The position numbers were made by a program, and so were the translations under genes. Positions 8,132 through 16,559 of a stretch of 64,000 bases of DNA are shown one piece after another (the stretch's first letter is position 1; each line of letters opens with the position of its first letter). The notes under the pieces were generated by a model. It did not search any database, was not told the origin of the DNA, and saw nothing but the letters and a program-made list of their open reading frames with translations. Location of the stretch: assembly GCF_040530035.1 (NCBI RefSeq), contig NZ_JBEWCD010000002.1, positions 1 through 64,000 on the forward strand. Direction: 5' to 3'. This DNA comes from Roseibium sp. HPY-6. GTDB taxonomy: Bacteria; Pseudomonadota; Alphaproteobacteria; Rhizobiales; Stappiaceae.

Positions 8132-9181
8132 ATGGACAAGCACACGGCCCATAAGGCATTGATCGCCCCCTTGCGGGCGGCAATGTATGATTTCGAGGAA
8201 GCCGTTGTTCGTGAGACGCTCGAGGGTCTGTGTGCGCCGGATGCCACCTTCAGACTGTGCCACCCGTTTGGAGATACGGTCGGTGCCGGTGCTTTCTACA
8301 ACAAGGCTTTCCGGCCATTATTCACGGCTATTCCGGATCTGGAGCGCCGCGACACGATTGTGATGGCCGGCCCGACGCCTGAAGGCGACGACTGGGTCGG
8401 TTGTGGCGGTTACTACACTGGTTCGTTCGAAAAGCCGTGGCTTGATATTCCGGCGACGGGCCACCAAGTCGCAATGCGCTTTCACGAGTTCTATCGCTTT
8501 GTGGACGACAAGGTCGTGGAGTTCCAGGCGATCTGGGACATTCCCGAAATCATGATGCAGGCGAATGCGTGGCCGATGGCGCCAAGTCTCGGGCGCGAAT
8601 GGCATGTGCCGGGTCCGGCGACCGAGAACGGTATCGTGCCGGGACCTTATGACGCCGAATCCGGTCAGCGCACCTGCCAGCATATCATCGACATGCTGGA
8701 ATACCTGAAAAAGCACCCTTCTGAGGGCGGTCCGGAAGTGATGGAAATGCCGCGCTTCTGGCACCCGCGCATGAGCTGGTACGGTCCGTCAGGCATCGGT
8801 ACGGGCCGTGGCATAAGGGGCTTCCGAAAGTGGCATCAGATCCCGTTCCTGAACGGCATGCCGGATCGTGGTCAGTATGTCGACGAAATCACGTATCATT
8901 TCTTCGGCGATCGTGAATATGCGGCGGTCACCGGCTGGCCGAACATGATCCAGACTGTCAGTCACGACGGCTGGATGGGGATCGCACCAAGCGGCAAGCG
9001 CATTACCATGCGCAGCCTCGATTTCTGGCGGCTTGAAAACGGCTTGATCAGAGAAAACTGGGTGCTGGTTGACCTCCTGCATGCGTACGACCAGTTGGGG
9101 GTTGACGTTTTCGGGCGACTTCGGGAATTCAACAAGGCCCGTGCTGGCTTTGATCCTGAAACCGGAGTGTCCCTGACATGA
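8132..9181 (+). CDS. Two-domain SnoaL-like (NTF2-fold) protein
   Basis: A 349-residue protein with two SnoaL-like halves. Key C-terminal segments are SWYGPSGIGTGRG, YAAVTGWPNM and the closing pattern LDFWRLENGLIRENWVLVD. The last two are close to YAAVSGWPSM and MDFYR..GGKIMENWVLLD of the protein at 363. The gene starts two bases after the dehydrogenase stop and overlaps the SDR gene by four bases, so it is firmly part of the operon. Two-domain SnoaL proteins of this type are often called ester cyclases in databases, without a known reaction. I infer an isomerase, lyase or hydrolase step in the same pathway. Confidence 0.76.
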   Translation: MDKHTAHKALIAPLRAAMYDFEEAVVRETLEGLCAPDATFRLCHPFGDTVGAGAFYNKAFRPLFTAIPDLERRDTIVMAGPTPEGDDWVGCGGYYTGSFEKPWLDIPATGHQVAMRFHEFYRFVDDKVVEFQAIWDIPEIMMQANAWPMAPSLGREWHVPGPATENGIVPGPYDAESGQRTCQHIIDMLEYLKKHPSEGGPEVMEMPRFWHPRMSWYGPSGIGTGRGIRGFRKWHQIPFLNGMPDRGQYVDEITYHFFGDREYAAVTGWPNMIQTVSHDGWMGIAPSGKRITMRSLDFWRLENGLIRENWVLVDLLHAYDQLGVDVFGRLREFNKARAGFDPETGVSLT

Positions 9182-9945
9182 TTGACCTTCCTTCCACGCC
9201 GAGCTTTTCGCTCAAAGACAAGAAGGTGCTTGTCACCGGCGCCTCGTCGGGCATTGGACTTGCCTGCGCGACCGCATTGGCCGAAGCGGGCGGCGAAGTG
9301 GTGTTGGCCGCGCGCCGGCAGGACAAACTTGCCGAAGCCGTTGAGGCCATGACCGCAAAGGGTTGGAAGGCCTCGTCGCTTCAACTGGACGTGGCCGATG
9401 TTCTGGAAGTCCAGGTCAGCGTCGAAAGGCACGGCCCGTTCGACGTCTTGGTCAACAGTGCCGGCATTGCGCGTCACACACCCGCAACGGAAACGACGCC
9501 GGAAGACTTCGACGCTGTTATGAACGTCAATCTCCGCGGAGCCTATTTCGTTTCGCAATGCGTTGCCAAGGGGTTGATTGCAGCTGGAAGGCCGGGGTCG
9601 CTGATCAACATGAGCTCGCAGATGGCGCATGTCGGCGGTATCGACCGGGCGGTCTACTGCGCTTCGAAATTTGCTGTCGAGGGCTTCACCAAGGCAATGG
9701 CCCTGGAGTTCGGTCCGAAACAGATCCGCGTCAACACGATCTGCCCGACATTCATCCGCACGCCCTTCACCGAAGCAACCTTCGACAACCCGGACCGGGT
9801 CAAGTGGATCGAGGAAAAGATCAAGCTTGGCCGGACCGGCACGGTGGAGGACATCATGGGTGCCGTTCTCTATTTGGCAAGCGACGCGTCTGCGCTGGTC
9901 ACAGGCACGTCGCTGATTGTTGACGGAGGTTGGACGGCGGACTGA
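9178..9945 (+). CDS. Short-chain dehydrogenase/reductase (SDR)
   Basis: A 255-residue classical SDR. The nucleotide motif TGASSGIG is at residues 20-27, NSAG near 93-96, the catalytic Ser at 146/147, and Y160 and K164 form the YxxxK motif. The end has the usual DGGWTAD tail. It would oxidise or reduce a secondary alcohol with NAD(P). It overlaps the upstream SnoaL gene by four bases (ATGA) and shares one base with the LacI start (TGATG). The substrate must be an intermediate of this locus; nothing in the sequence names it. Confidence 0.9.
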   Translation: MIDLPSTPSFSLKDKKVLVTGASSGIGLACATALAEAGGEVVLAARRQDKLAEAVEAMTAKGWKASSLQLDVADVLEVQVSVERHGPFDVLVNSAGIARHTPATETTPEDFDAVMNVNLRGAYFVSQCVAKGLIAAGRPGSLINMSSQMAHVGGIDRAVYCASKFAVEGFTKAMALEFGPKQIRVNTICPTFIRTPFTEATFDNPDRVKWIEEKIKLGRTGTVEDIMGAVLYLASDASALVTGTSLIVDGGWTAD

Positions 9946-10976
9946 TGCGCGCTGAGAAAGTCACGTCCGTTGATGTTGCGAAAATGGCAGGTGTCAGCCA
10001 GTCCGCGGTCAGCCGCGTGTTCACGCCAGGGGCATCGGTCTCTCCCAAAATGGCGGAGAAAGTGCTCAAGGCAGCTCAGGAACTCGGATACAGGCCCAAT
10101 GTTCTGGCGCGTTCGCTGATCACCGGGCGGTCGCGCATCATCGGGCTGGTGGTCGCCTACCTGGAAAACCAGTTTTATCCGGACGCGCTCGAAAAGCTCT
10201 CCACGGCGCTGCAGGCCCATGGCTACCACATTCTCGTTTTCATGGTTTCCAATGATGACGCCGGCGTCGACAAGGTGATGGGAGAACTGCTGGACTATCA
10301 GGTCGACGGCATCATTACCGCATCCGTCGGCATGTCCAACGCTTTGGCTGCCCGCTGCGCGGCGGCCGGGGTGCCGGTGGTTCTTTTCAACCGTGGCCAG
10401 GACGACGAACGGCTCAATCAGGTTACGTCGAACAATATTGAGGGTGGTCGCAAGATCGCGGAGTTCCTTGTTGCCGGCGGCCACCGCAGGATCGCGCATA
10501 TTGCTGGCTGGTCGGGCTCGTCGACAGGCCGCGACAGACAGTCTGGATTCCGGGCCGGACTGAACGCTGCTGGACTTGACATAACCTGCTGTATCGACGG
10601 GATGTACAACCGGGAGACGGCCGCTGCGGCAACGCGCGAAATCTTCTCCGGAAAAGAACCGCCCGACGCGGTCTTTGTCGGTAACGATCACATGGCGTTT
10701 GCCGTGATGGATGTCCTGCGGTTCGAACTGAAACTCGACGTTCCGGGCGACGTGTCCGTGGTCGGCTACGATGATGTGCCGCTCGCCTCGTGGCCTGCCT
10801 ACGATCTGACGACCTTGCGGCAGCCTTCGAATCGGATGGTGGAAGCGACTGTCTCCACGCTGCTTGGCTGGATCGAAGAGGGCAGCAACGACGTTCAGAA
10901 AATACAGATCGACGGACCGCTCATGATTCGCGGCTCCGCGCGCATACCCGAAGGATGGCCCGATGAAAGGCTTTGA
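9945..10976 (+). CDS. LacI-family transcriptional regulator
   Basis: A 343-residue regulator. The N-terminal helix-turn-helix reads VDVAKMAGVSQSAVSRVF, followed by the hinge helix region (PNVLARSLITGRSR) and a periplasmic-binding-protein-like effector domain with GYDDVPLASWP near the end. I chose ATG 9945, which overlaps the SDR stop by one base, over the upstream in-frame TTG at 9930. It is encoded inside the operon it probably controls. The three TTGCAT-N4-ATGCAA palindromes at 1390, 1447 and 6725 are its likely operators. The effector is presumably the imported compound or a product of it. Confidence 0.9.
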   Translation: MRAEKVTSVDVAKMAGVSQSAVSRVFTPGASVSPKMAEKVLKAAQELGYRPNVLARSLITGRSRIIGLVVAYLENQFYPDALEKLSTALQAHGYHILVFMVSNDDAGVDKVMGELLDYQVDGIITASVGMSNALAARCAAAGVPVVLFNRGQDDERLNQVTSNNIEGGRKIAEFLVAGGHRRIAHIAGWSGSSTGRDRQSGFRAGLNAAGLDITCCIDGMYNRETAAAATREIFSGKEPPDAVFVGNDHMAFAVMDVLRFELKLDVPGDVSVVGYDDVPLASWPAYDLTTLRQPSNRMVEATVSTLLGWIEEGSNDVQKIQIDGPLMIRGSARIPEGWPDERL

Positions 10977-11931
10977 CCCGCGCTGGAAGGATTTTCCGGA
11001 CTACATAATCGGCATTACGAAGGAGATCTGGGAAGAGCGCAAGATCGCGACGCTGCATCACTACTATTCCAGCGACATCATCGTTCGGTCGCCGGGCTCG
11101 CTCGTGGTCGGCAACAAGGATGTGATTGGCGCGACGATGGCAACCCTGTCGGAATTTCCCGACCGGACCCTTTACGGCGAAGACGTCATCTGGTCCGGCA
11201 CACCGGAAGACGGCATGCTGTCGTCCCACCGTATCATCTCAACCGCGACCCATCTCGGTGACGGCGTCTATGGAAAGGCGACCGGCAAGAAACTTCAATA
11301 CCGGATCATCGCCGACTGCCACGCCATCGAAAATCAGATCAACGACGAATGGCTGATCCGCGACCAGGGTGCAATTGTCCGGCAAATGGGATGGGATCCG
11401 AAAGACTATGCGCGTGATCTCATAGCGCGCGAGGGCGGACCGGAAAACTGCGTCCGGCCCTTTACGGCAGCGATGGACAAGGCCGGCCCCTACACGGGAA
11501 AGGGCAACGACAGTGAATGGGGCGCGAAATACGCCGATATTCTGGGCCGTCTCATGAATGCGGACATGGCGGCGATCGAGGCGGAATACGACCGCGCGTG
11601 CGAGCTTGCCTATCCCGGTTTCGTCAACGGTTATTCCTGGGCCGCTGCAGACAGGTTCTGGATGGGACTGCGGTCCAGCTTTCCGTCCGCCGAATTCAAG
11701 ATTGAGCATCAGATCGGACGCGACGATCCCTTGATGCCGCCGCGTGCGGCCATCCGCTGGTCGCTCTCCGGCAAACATGATGGTTGGGGCGCCTTCGGGG
11801 AACCCTCCGGGGCAGATGTCTACGTCATGGGCGCGTGCCACGCCGAATTCGGTCCCTGGGGGCTGAGACGCGAATACGCGCTTTTTGACGAGACGGCGAT
11901 CTGGAAGCAGATCGCACTGAAAACTGGATGA
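10963..11931 (+). CDS. Two-domain SnoaL-like (NTF2-fold) protein, divergent member
   Basis: A 322-residue protein, the most divergent of the SnoaL set here. The first half carries YRIIADCHAIENQINDEWLIRD, which matches the terminal strands of SnoaL domains. The second half has RFWMGLRSSFPSAEF and ends in a related strand pair (MGACHAEFGPWGLRREYALF). It overlaps the LacI gene by 14 bases and so is co-translated. Its position between the regulator and the cupin gene suggests a catabolic role, but the reaction is unknown. A binding rather than catalytic function cannot be excluded. Confidence 0.68.
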   Translation: MKGFDPRWKDFPDYIIGITKEIWEERKIATLHHYYSSDIIVRSPGSLVVGNKDVIGATMATLSEFPDRTLYGEDVIWSGTPEDGMLSSHRIISTATHLGDGVYGKATGKKLQYRIIADCHAIENQINDEWLIRDQGAIVRQMGWDPKDYARDLIAREGGPENCVRPFTAAMDKAGPYTGKGNDSEWGAKYADILGRLMNADMAAIEAEYDRACELAYPGFVNGYSWAAADRFWMGLRSSFPSAEFKIEHQIGRDDPLMPPRAAIRWSLSGKHDGWGAFGEPSGADVYVMGACHAEFGPWGLRREYALFDETAIWKQIALKTG

Positions 11932-11955
11932 TGTGAGCAAACAGGCAGGTTGGTT

Positions 11956-12921
11956 ATGACCCCTCAAGAAATGGAAAGCCGGATTGTACGCTATGGCGAT
12001 CTGAAACCGTGCCGCACGGCATTTATCGATGCCCACACGCCTGGCTCGGATCAGAAGGAAAATTTCACAATCATCGGAGGCGGGGTCTCCGAAAGTCCGG
12101 ACCAGCACGTGCATATCAAGGAAACGCCAGGCTTCAATATCGGGGCGGCAGGCCAGCCCCCGAAATGCCGCAACTCGCTGCATTCGCATACTACGGCAGA
12201 GGTGTTCTTTGTCCTGAAGGGCCGCTGGCGGTTTTTCTGGGGCCGTTGGGGATCAGCCGGTGAAGTTGTTCTGGAAGAAGGCGACATTTTCAACATCCCG
12301 ACGGGCATCTTCAGAGGCTTTGAAAACATCGGCACCGACTACGGAATGATCATGGCGATCCTTGGTGGTGATGATGCCGGTGGCGGCGTGACCTGGGCGC
12401 CCCAGGTCATTGAAGACGCAGCCGATCATGGTCTTGTTCTCGGCGAAAACGGTGTTCTCTACGACACAAAGAAGGGGCAGGTGCTGCCGGAAGGCATCAA
12501 GCCGATGCCGCTTTTGACTGACGAACAGCTTCAGGCCTTTCCCGAACCGGGCAATGAAGCCGTCATCAGGGACTATGTTGCGCGTTACTGGGACATGACG
12601 GCACTCTCCGCCAAAACGCCCTGCCGGGTAATCGGCGAAGCCGGGCTGCTGAAAGACAAACCGGGTTTTGAGGTCGAGTTCCTGACCCGCGGATCAATTC
12701 CGGAAACGAGCTACAGTCTCGCCAGTCATGAAATTCTGATGGTGATGCGCGGCCACTGGAAACTCAGTTGGGCAGAAGGCGAGAAGATACTTGCGCCGGG
12801 TGACACAGCAGCTGTGCCGCCGGGGCTCGAACACAGCCTCGTGCCCTCCATGAGCGGCGAAGCCAGCCTGTATCGTGTCATGAACACCGATGATCCGGCG
12901 GGACCGACCTGGGTTAGTTGA
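11956..12921 (+). CDS. Tandem-cupin protein
   Basis: A 321-residue protein with two cupin barrels. The first (about residues 68-145) has the metal-site pattern SLHSHTTAEVFF (H76, H78, E82), but the usual late His of cupin motif 2 is replaced in IPTGIFRGFENIG. The second (about 235-310) has SHEILMVMRGHW and PPGLEHSL, so it may bind metal differently. Tandem cupins include ring-cleaving dioxygenases, isomerases and lyases. I chose the ATG at 11956 over the TTG at 11950; an AGGTTGG-like site precedes it. It sits in the catabolic operon 24 bases after the SnoaL gene. The exact reaction is open. Confidence 0.78.
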   Translation: MTPQEMESRIVRYGDLKPCRTAFIDAHTPGSDQKENFTIIGGGVSESPDQHVHIKETPGFNIGAAGQPPKCRNSLHSHTTAEVFFVLKGRWRFFWGRWGSAGEVVLEEGDIFNIPTGIFRGFENIGTDYGMIMAILGGDDAGGGVTWAPQVIEDAADHGLVLGENGVLYDTKKGQVLPEGIKPMPLLTDEQLQAFPEPGNEAVIRDYVARYWDMTALSAKTPCRVIGEAGLLKDKPGFEVEFLTRGSIPETSYSLASHEILMVMRGHWKLSWAEGEKILAPGDTAAVPPGLEHSLVPSMSGEASLYRVMNTDDPAGPTWVS

Positions 12922-13086
12922 TGAAGGTTCAATGCTGCCCCGGCGAATTTTTCGCAGACGGTGGTTGACCAAGACGCCCGTCACGGCTCGCGCCCCGCTT
13001 GCCCTGGAAGGCGCAGACAGGTCATAGCAGTTCGAAACATATCAAAGGCATGGCGAAAGAATATGCCGGAAACACTGGGGGAGACC

Positions 13087-14220
13087 ATGAGCAAGATTGA
13101 CGTTACCCATGTCGGCTCATTGCCGAGAACACAGGAAGTCGTCGACTTTATCTTTGCCCGGGAAAAGGGCGAAGCCTATGACGAGGCTGCCTTTGATGCG
13201 GCCATGGCGGCCGCCGTTTCGGAGACCGTGCGCAAGCAGGTCGAGGCTGGCGTCACCATCGTCAGCGACGGCGAGACCTCCAAAATCTCTTATGCGACCT
13301 ATGTGAAAGACCGCTACACGGGTTTTTCCGGCGACAGTCCCCGCAATGCGCCCGCCGACTTGAAGATGTATCCGAGCTTTCTGAAACGGATCGCGGAAAG
13401 CGGCGGCACACCCCAATACGCGCGTCCGATGTGCACCGGCGAAGTCCGCTCCAAGGGGCAGGGCGAGCTGATCAAGGACATCCGCCATCTGAAACTTGCA
13501 ATGGCAGAACACGGGGCGGAACACGGTTTCATGAATGCGGCCTCGCCCGGGGTGATTTCGCTCTTTCTCCAGAACGATTACTACCCGTCTCGGGAAGCCT
13601 ATCTGCAGGCGCTCGCAGACGTCATGAAGGAGGAATACGAGACCATCGTCGCTTCGGGACTGAACCTGCAGCTCGATTGTCCGGACCTCGCCCTGTCAAG
13701 GCATATGCTCTTCACCGATCTGTCGGATGATGAATTCCTGAAGATCGCGGCGAGCCACGTCGATGCGCTGAACCATGCGCTTCAGAACATTGACCCGGCA
13801 AAGGTGCGCATTCACATCTGCTGGGGGAACTACGAAGGCCCGCATGTCTGCGACATTTCCATGGACAAGGTGTTCTCGACCCTGATGTCGGCGCGTGCCC
13901 GCTACGTGCTGTTCGAGACGTCCAATCCCAGACATGCACATGAGTGGACCGTTTTCCGTGACCGCAAATCTGAAATTCCGGACGACAAGATTCTTGTGCC
14001 GGGCGTGGTCGATACGACCACGAATTTCGTGGAGCACCCACAAGTGGTCGCGCAGCGTCTGGACCGGTTCATACCGATTGTCGGCGCCGATCGGGTGATC
14101 GCCGGATCGGACTGCGGCTTCGGGACTTTCGCCGGTTTTGGCGCTGTTGATCCGGAGATCGCCTTTGCCAAGCTGAAGGCACTTGCCGACGGTGCCGCAA
14201 TTGCCGGAGGACATGCGTGA
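13087..14220 (+). CDS. Cobalamin-independent methionine synthase II family (MetE core-like) zinc protein
   Basis: A 377-residue protein with only the catalytic barrel of the MetE family. The zinc ligands line up as H243 and C245 (HICWGN), E277 (FETSN) and C343 (SDCGFGTF). The family activates a thiol on zinc for methyl or alkyl transfer. Members besides methionine synthase include epoxyalkane:coenzyme M transferase. The N-terminal half of true MetE is missing, and the gene lies in a catabolic operon, so a methyl- or alkyl-transfer or C-S bond step in degradation is more likely than methionine synthesis. I chose ATG 13087 for the GGGGGAG site just before it; the long upstream extension of the frame has no such signal. 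It overlaps the hydrolase gene by four bases. Confidence 0.82.
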   Translation: MSKIDVTHVGSLPRTQEVVDFIFAREKGEAYDEAAFDAAMAAAVSETVRKQVEAGVTIVSDGETSKISYATYVKDRYTGFSGDSPRNAPADLKMYPSFLKRIAESGGTPQYARPMCTGEVRSKGQGELIKDIRHLKLAMAEHGAEHGFMNAASPGVISLFLQNDYYPSREAYLQALADVMKEEYETIVASGLNLQLDCPDLALSRHMLFTDLSDDEFLKIAASHVDALNHALQNIDPAKVRIHICWGNYEGPHVCDISMDKVFSTLMSARARYVLFETSNPRHAHEWTVFRDRKSEIPDDKILVPGVVDTTTNFVEHPQVVAQRLDRFIPIVGADRVIAGSDCGFGTFAGFGAVDPEIAFAKLKALADGAAIAGGHA

Positions 14221-14912
14221 CCCCACTCGTCCTGCTTCCGGGCATGATGTGTGATGCGCGGCTCTACGGCCCTCAGATTGCCGCGCTGTCTGGAAGCGTG
14301 CCAATTCATCTGGCTCCGATCACAGACTGCGCCACAGTAGAAGAGCTCGCCGCAGATGTTCTTTCGAGCGCACCGGCGCAATTTGCGCTGGCCGGGCTTT
14401 CAATGGGCGGGATCGTTGCGATGGAAGTCGTGAAGCAGGCTCCGGACCGGGTTTTGAGACTGGCCTTGCTGGATACAAATCCCCGGGCGGAACTTGAGGA
14501 AGTCAAGCAACGGCGCGAGCCACAGATCGACAAGGTAAGGGCAGGCGGACTGCGCGAGGTGATGAGAGACGAACTCAAGCCGAATTACCTCGCAAATGGC
14601 CCGCTGCGGCAGGACGTCCTGGAGGTGTGCATGGCGATGGCTCTTGATCTTGGTCCCGAGGTTTTCGAGCGACAGTCAAGGGCTCTTCAAACGCGGCCTG
14701 ATCAGCAGGAAACGCTGAAAGCGCTGAAAATGCCGACCCTGATCCTGATGGGCAAGGAAGACCGGCTCTGCCCTTTGGAGCGGCATGAATTGATGCACAC
14801 GCTTATCGAGGGTTCCGATCTCAGGATCGTTGAACAAGCAGGCCATCTGCCGACCCTCGAACAACCCGAGGCCGTGAACGCGGCCTTCAAGACCTGGCTG
14901 GAAATCCAATGA
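14217..14912 (+). CDS. Alpha/beta-hydrolase fold enzyme
   Basis: A 231-residue alpha/beta hydrolase. The nucleophile elbow is GLSMGG with Ser62. The acidic residue is in MGKEDRLCP and the catalytic His is in EQAGHLPTLEQP. The oxyanion-side segment LLPGMMCD is near the start. These fit esterases, lactonases or C-C hydrolases of the MhpC/BioH type. It starts with GTG inside the stop of the MetE-like gene (GTGA overlap) and overlaps the aldolase gene by four bases (ATGA). It would cleave an ester, lactone or thioester intermediate of the pathway. Confidence 0.87.
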   Translation: MTPLVLLPGMMCDARLYGPQIAALSGSVPIHLAPITDCATVEELAADVLSSAPAQFALAGLSMGGIVAMEVVKQAPDRVLRLALLDTNPRAELEEVKQRREPQIDKVRAGGLREVMRDELKPNYLANGPLRQDVLEVCMAMALDLGPEVFERQSRALQTRPDQQETLKALKMPTLILMGKEDRLCPLERHELMHTLIEGSDLRIVEQAGHLPTLEQPEAVNAAFKTWLEIQ

Positions 14913-15604
14913 ACACCGAGCTCCTGGACCTCCTGAAATCCGTCGACACGCCGACAGTGTGCAATGCGATTGAAGTGGCGGAGGGAAAACGCGGCTTCAA
15001 CCGTTTCACGCGCGGGACCATGCTGGCTTCCGACCCTTCGGCCCTTGCCATGGTGGGCTTCGCGCGCACCGCAAAGATCTCCGCCTTGGCACCGCCGACC
15101 GAACCGCCTGAAGTCATCAAGGCAAGACGGATGGATTACTACCGGTACATGTCCGAGGGACCCCGCCCGGCGCTGACTGTCGTTGAGGACATTGATTTCC
15201 CGAATGCCATCGGCGCCTTCTGGGGGGAAATCAACACGACCGTGCACAAGGGTCTGGGGCTCTCAGGAACGTTGACCAATGGGGTCATGCGCGATCTTGG
15301 CGACTTGCCGGACGGGTTTCCGGTCGTTGCCGGATCGATTGGACCGAGCCACGGCTATGTTCACGTCAAGGAAATAGATGGACCCGTCAAGATCTTCGGT
15401 CTGGACATTCATCCCGGCGAACTTGTCCATGCGGACCGGCACGGCGCGTTGGTTGTCCCCGAAACAGTGATCCCCGATCTGGCGAACGCGATCCGTAAGC
15501 TTCTGGACACGGAACAGCTCGTTTTGGCCCCGGCCCGGGAACCTGGTTTCGATTTTGAAAAGTTCGAAGCGGCGTGGGCGGCATTCGAAAAAGCCCGCAC
15601 GTAA
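14909..15604 (+). CDS. RraA-family aldolase/decarboxylase
   Basis: A 231-residue protein of the RraA/HMG-aldolase family. The hallmark GVMRDLGDLP is present with R128 and D129, which in 4-hydroxy-4-methyl-2-oxoglutarate aldolases bind the keto acid and the divalent metal. Those enzymes cleave hydroxy-oxo-diacids to pyruvate, or decarboxylate oxaloacetate. As the last gene of the operon it is well placed to release central metabolites from the final intermediate. True RraA (an RNase E inhibitor) is shorter, about 160 residues, so the enzymatic branch is more likely. Confidence 0.82.
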   Translation: MNTELLDLLKSVDTPTVCNAIEVAEGKRGFNRFTRGTMLASDPSALAMVGFARTAKISALAPPTEPPEVIKARRMDYYRYMSEGPRPALTVVEDIDFPNAIGAFWGEINTTVHKGLGLSGTLTNGVMRDLGDLPDGFPVVAGSIGPSHGYVHVKEIDGPVKIFGLDIHPGELVHADRHGALVVPETVIPDLANAIRKLLDTEQLVLAPAREPGFDFEKFEAAWAAFEKART

Positions 15605-15647
15605 CAACCGGACTTTCCAGCACGGAAAACGTCGATCCGCCACGGCC

Positions 15648-15681
15648 ATGAGGGTCCCGACGGTCCTCATCCCAATTTTTT
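15648..15681 (+). terminator. Probable intrinsic terminator of the SnoaL/aldolase operon
   Basis: A 9-base stem (15648-15656 with 15662-15670, two G.T pairs, CCGAC loop) is followed by CCCAA and six Ts. It lies 44 bases after the last operon gene. The rest of the roughly 280-base gap before the cytochrome gene shows no convincing gene. Confidence 0.45.
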
Positions 15682-15887
15682 GTTTTCGTCAAATGACAGT
15701 GTCGCGCGTCACAGGTCGTGCGGCAAGTGATGCCTTACGTTTTGATCATCGACGGACGGAAAGTCTTTCGATTGCTGGAAACGTTTGGCGGCAAGATGCG
15801 TGTAAAGGTGGATGAATCCACTATGCTACGGCAACACGCGGCCAAGACGGTCAATGCAATGACGAACAGCGGGAACAGGAGTGGGCA

Positions 15888-16457
15888 GTGTCAGAACGAA
15901 TGGTTTCAGAAGGAATGTCCGGGATCGGCGGACAATCAGTTCAGTCCGTTTCCCGTTACGGCACTCCGGCGCGCCTGTTGCATTGGGCCGTTGCTGTCCT
16001 TGTCCTTGTGACTTGGCCCCTCGGGCTGATGATCGGTTTTGCCAAAAAGGATGTGGTTTCGACTTTCTACCTTCTCCATGAAAGTTTCGGTTTTCTGGTG
16101 ATCTGGCTGATGCTTTTGAGGGTAGGCAACAAGCTCACGGCGGTGTCGCCGCCGCACGAAGGACCGGCTCTGGAGCGTTACGCTGCCACAACGGTTCATG
16201 GTCTGCTTTACCTCTTCCTGATCATCATGCCGGTCTCTGGTTTCCTGGCGACCAATGCACACGGGTTTCCGCTGAAATGGTTTGGTCTGTTTCAGGTCTG
16301 GAGTCCCATCGGCAAGAGCCCGGATATCGCCTGGACGCTTTCAGCCATTCACGCCTGGAGTGCCTGGATCCTGCTTGCCCTGTTCGCGCTTCACATAGGT
16401 GCCGTACTGTTTCATCACATGCTTAAGAAAGACATGACTCTCTACAAGATACTTTAG
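15888..16457 (+). CDS. Cytochrome b561
   Basis: A 189-residue four-helix membrane cytochrome of the prokaryotic b561 family. Heme-ligand histidines are visible in RLLHW near residue 32, TVHGLLY, SAIHAW and ALHIGAVLFHH near the end. Such proteins usually oxidise quinol or pass electrons to periplasmic partners, some acting as superoxide:quinone oxidoreductases. I chose the GTG start at 15888 because AGGAG lies six bases upstream. It stands alone, convergent with the cyclase gene. Confidence 0.88.
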   Translation: MSERMVSEGMSGIGGQSVQSVSRYGTPARLLHWAVAVLVLVTWPLGLMIGFAKKDVVSTFYLLHESFGFLVIWLMLLRVGNKLTAVSPPHEGPALERYAATTVHGLLYLFLIIMPVSGFLATNAHGFPLKWFGLFQVWSPIGKSPDIAWTLSAIHAWSAWILLALFALHIGAVLFHHMLKKDMTLYKIL

Positions 16458-16485
16458 GCAATTGCCTTGCACCAACGAAGCGCGC

Positions 16486-16517
16486 GGACGGCTGGTACAT
16501 TGACGTGCCGGCCGTCC
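16486..16517. terminator. Stem-loop between convergent genes
   Basis: A 10-base stem (16486-16495 with 16508-16517, one T.G pair) with a 12-base loop sits between the convergent cytochrome b561 and cyclase genes. No long T tract is present, so termination is inferred from stem and position. Confidence 0.45.
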
Positions 16518-16559
16518 TCTTGCGATGAAGAGCGCTTGCACATGGATAAGCCAAGGCGT

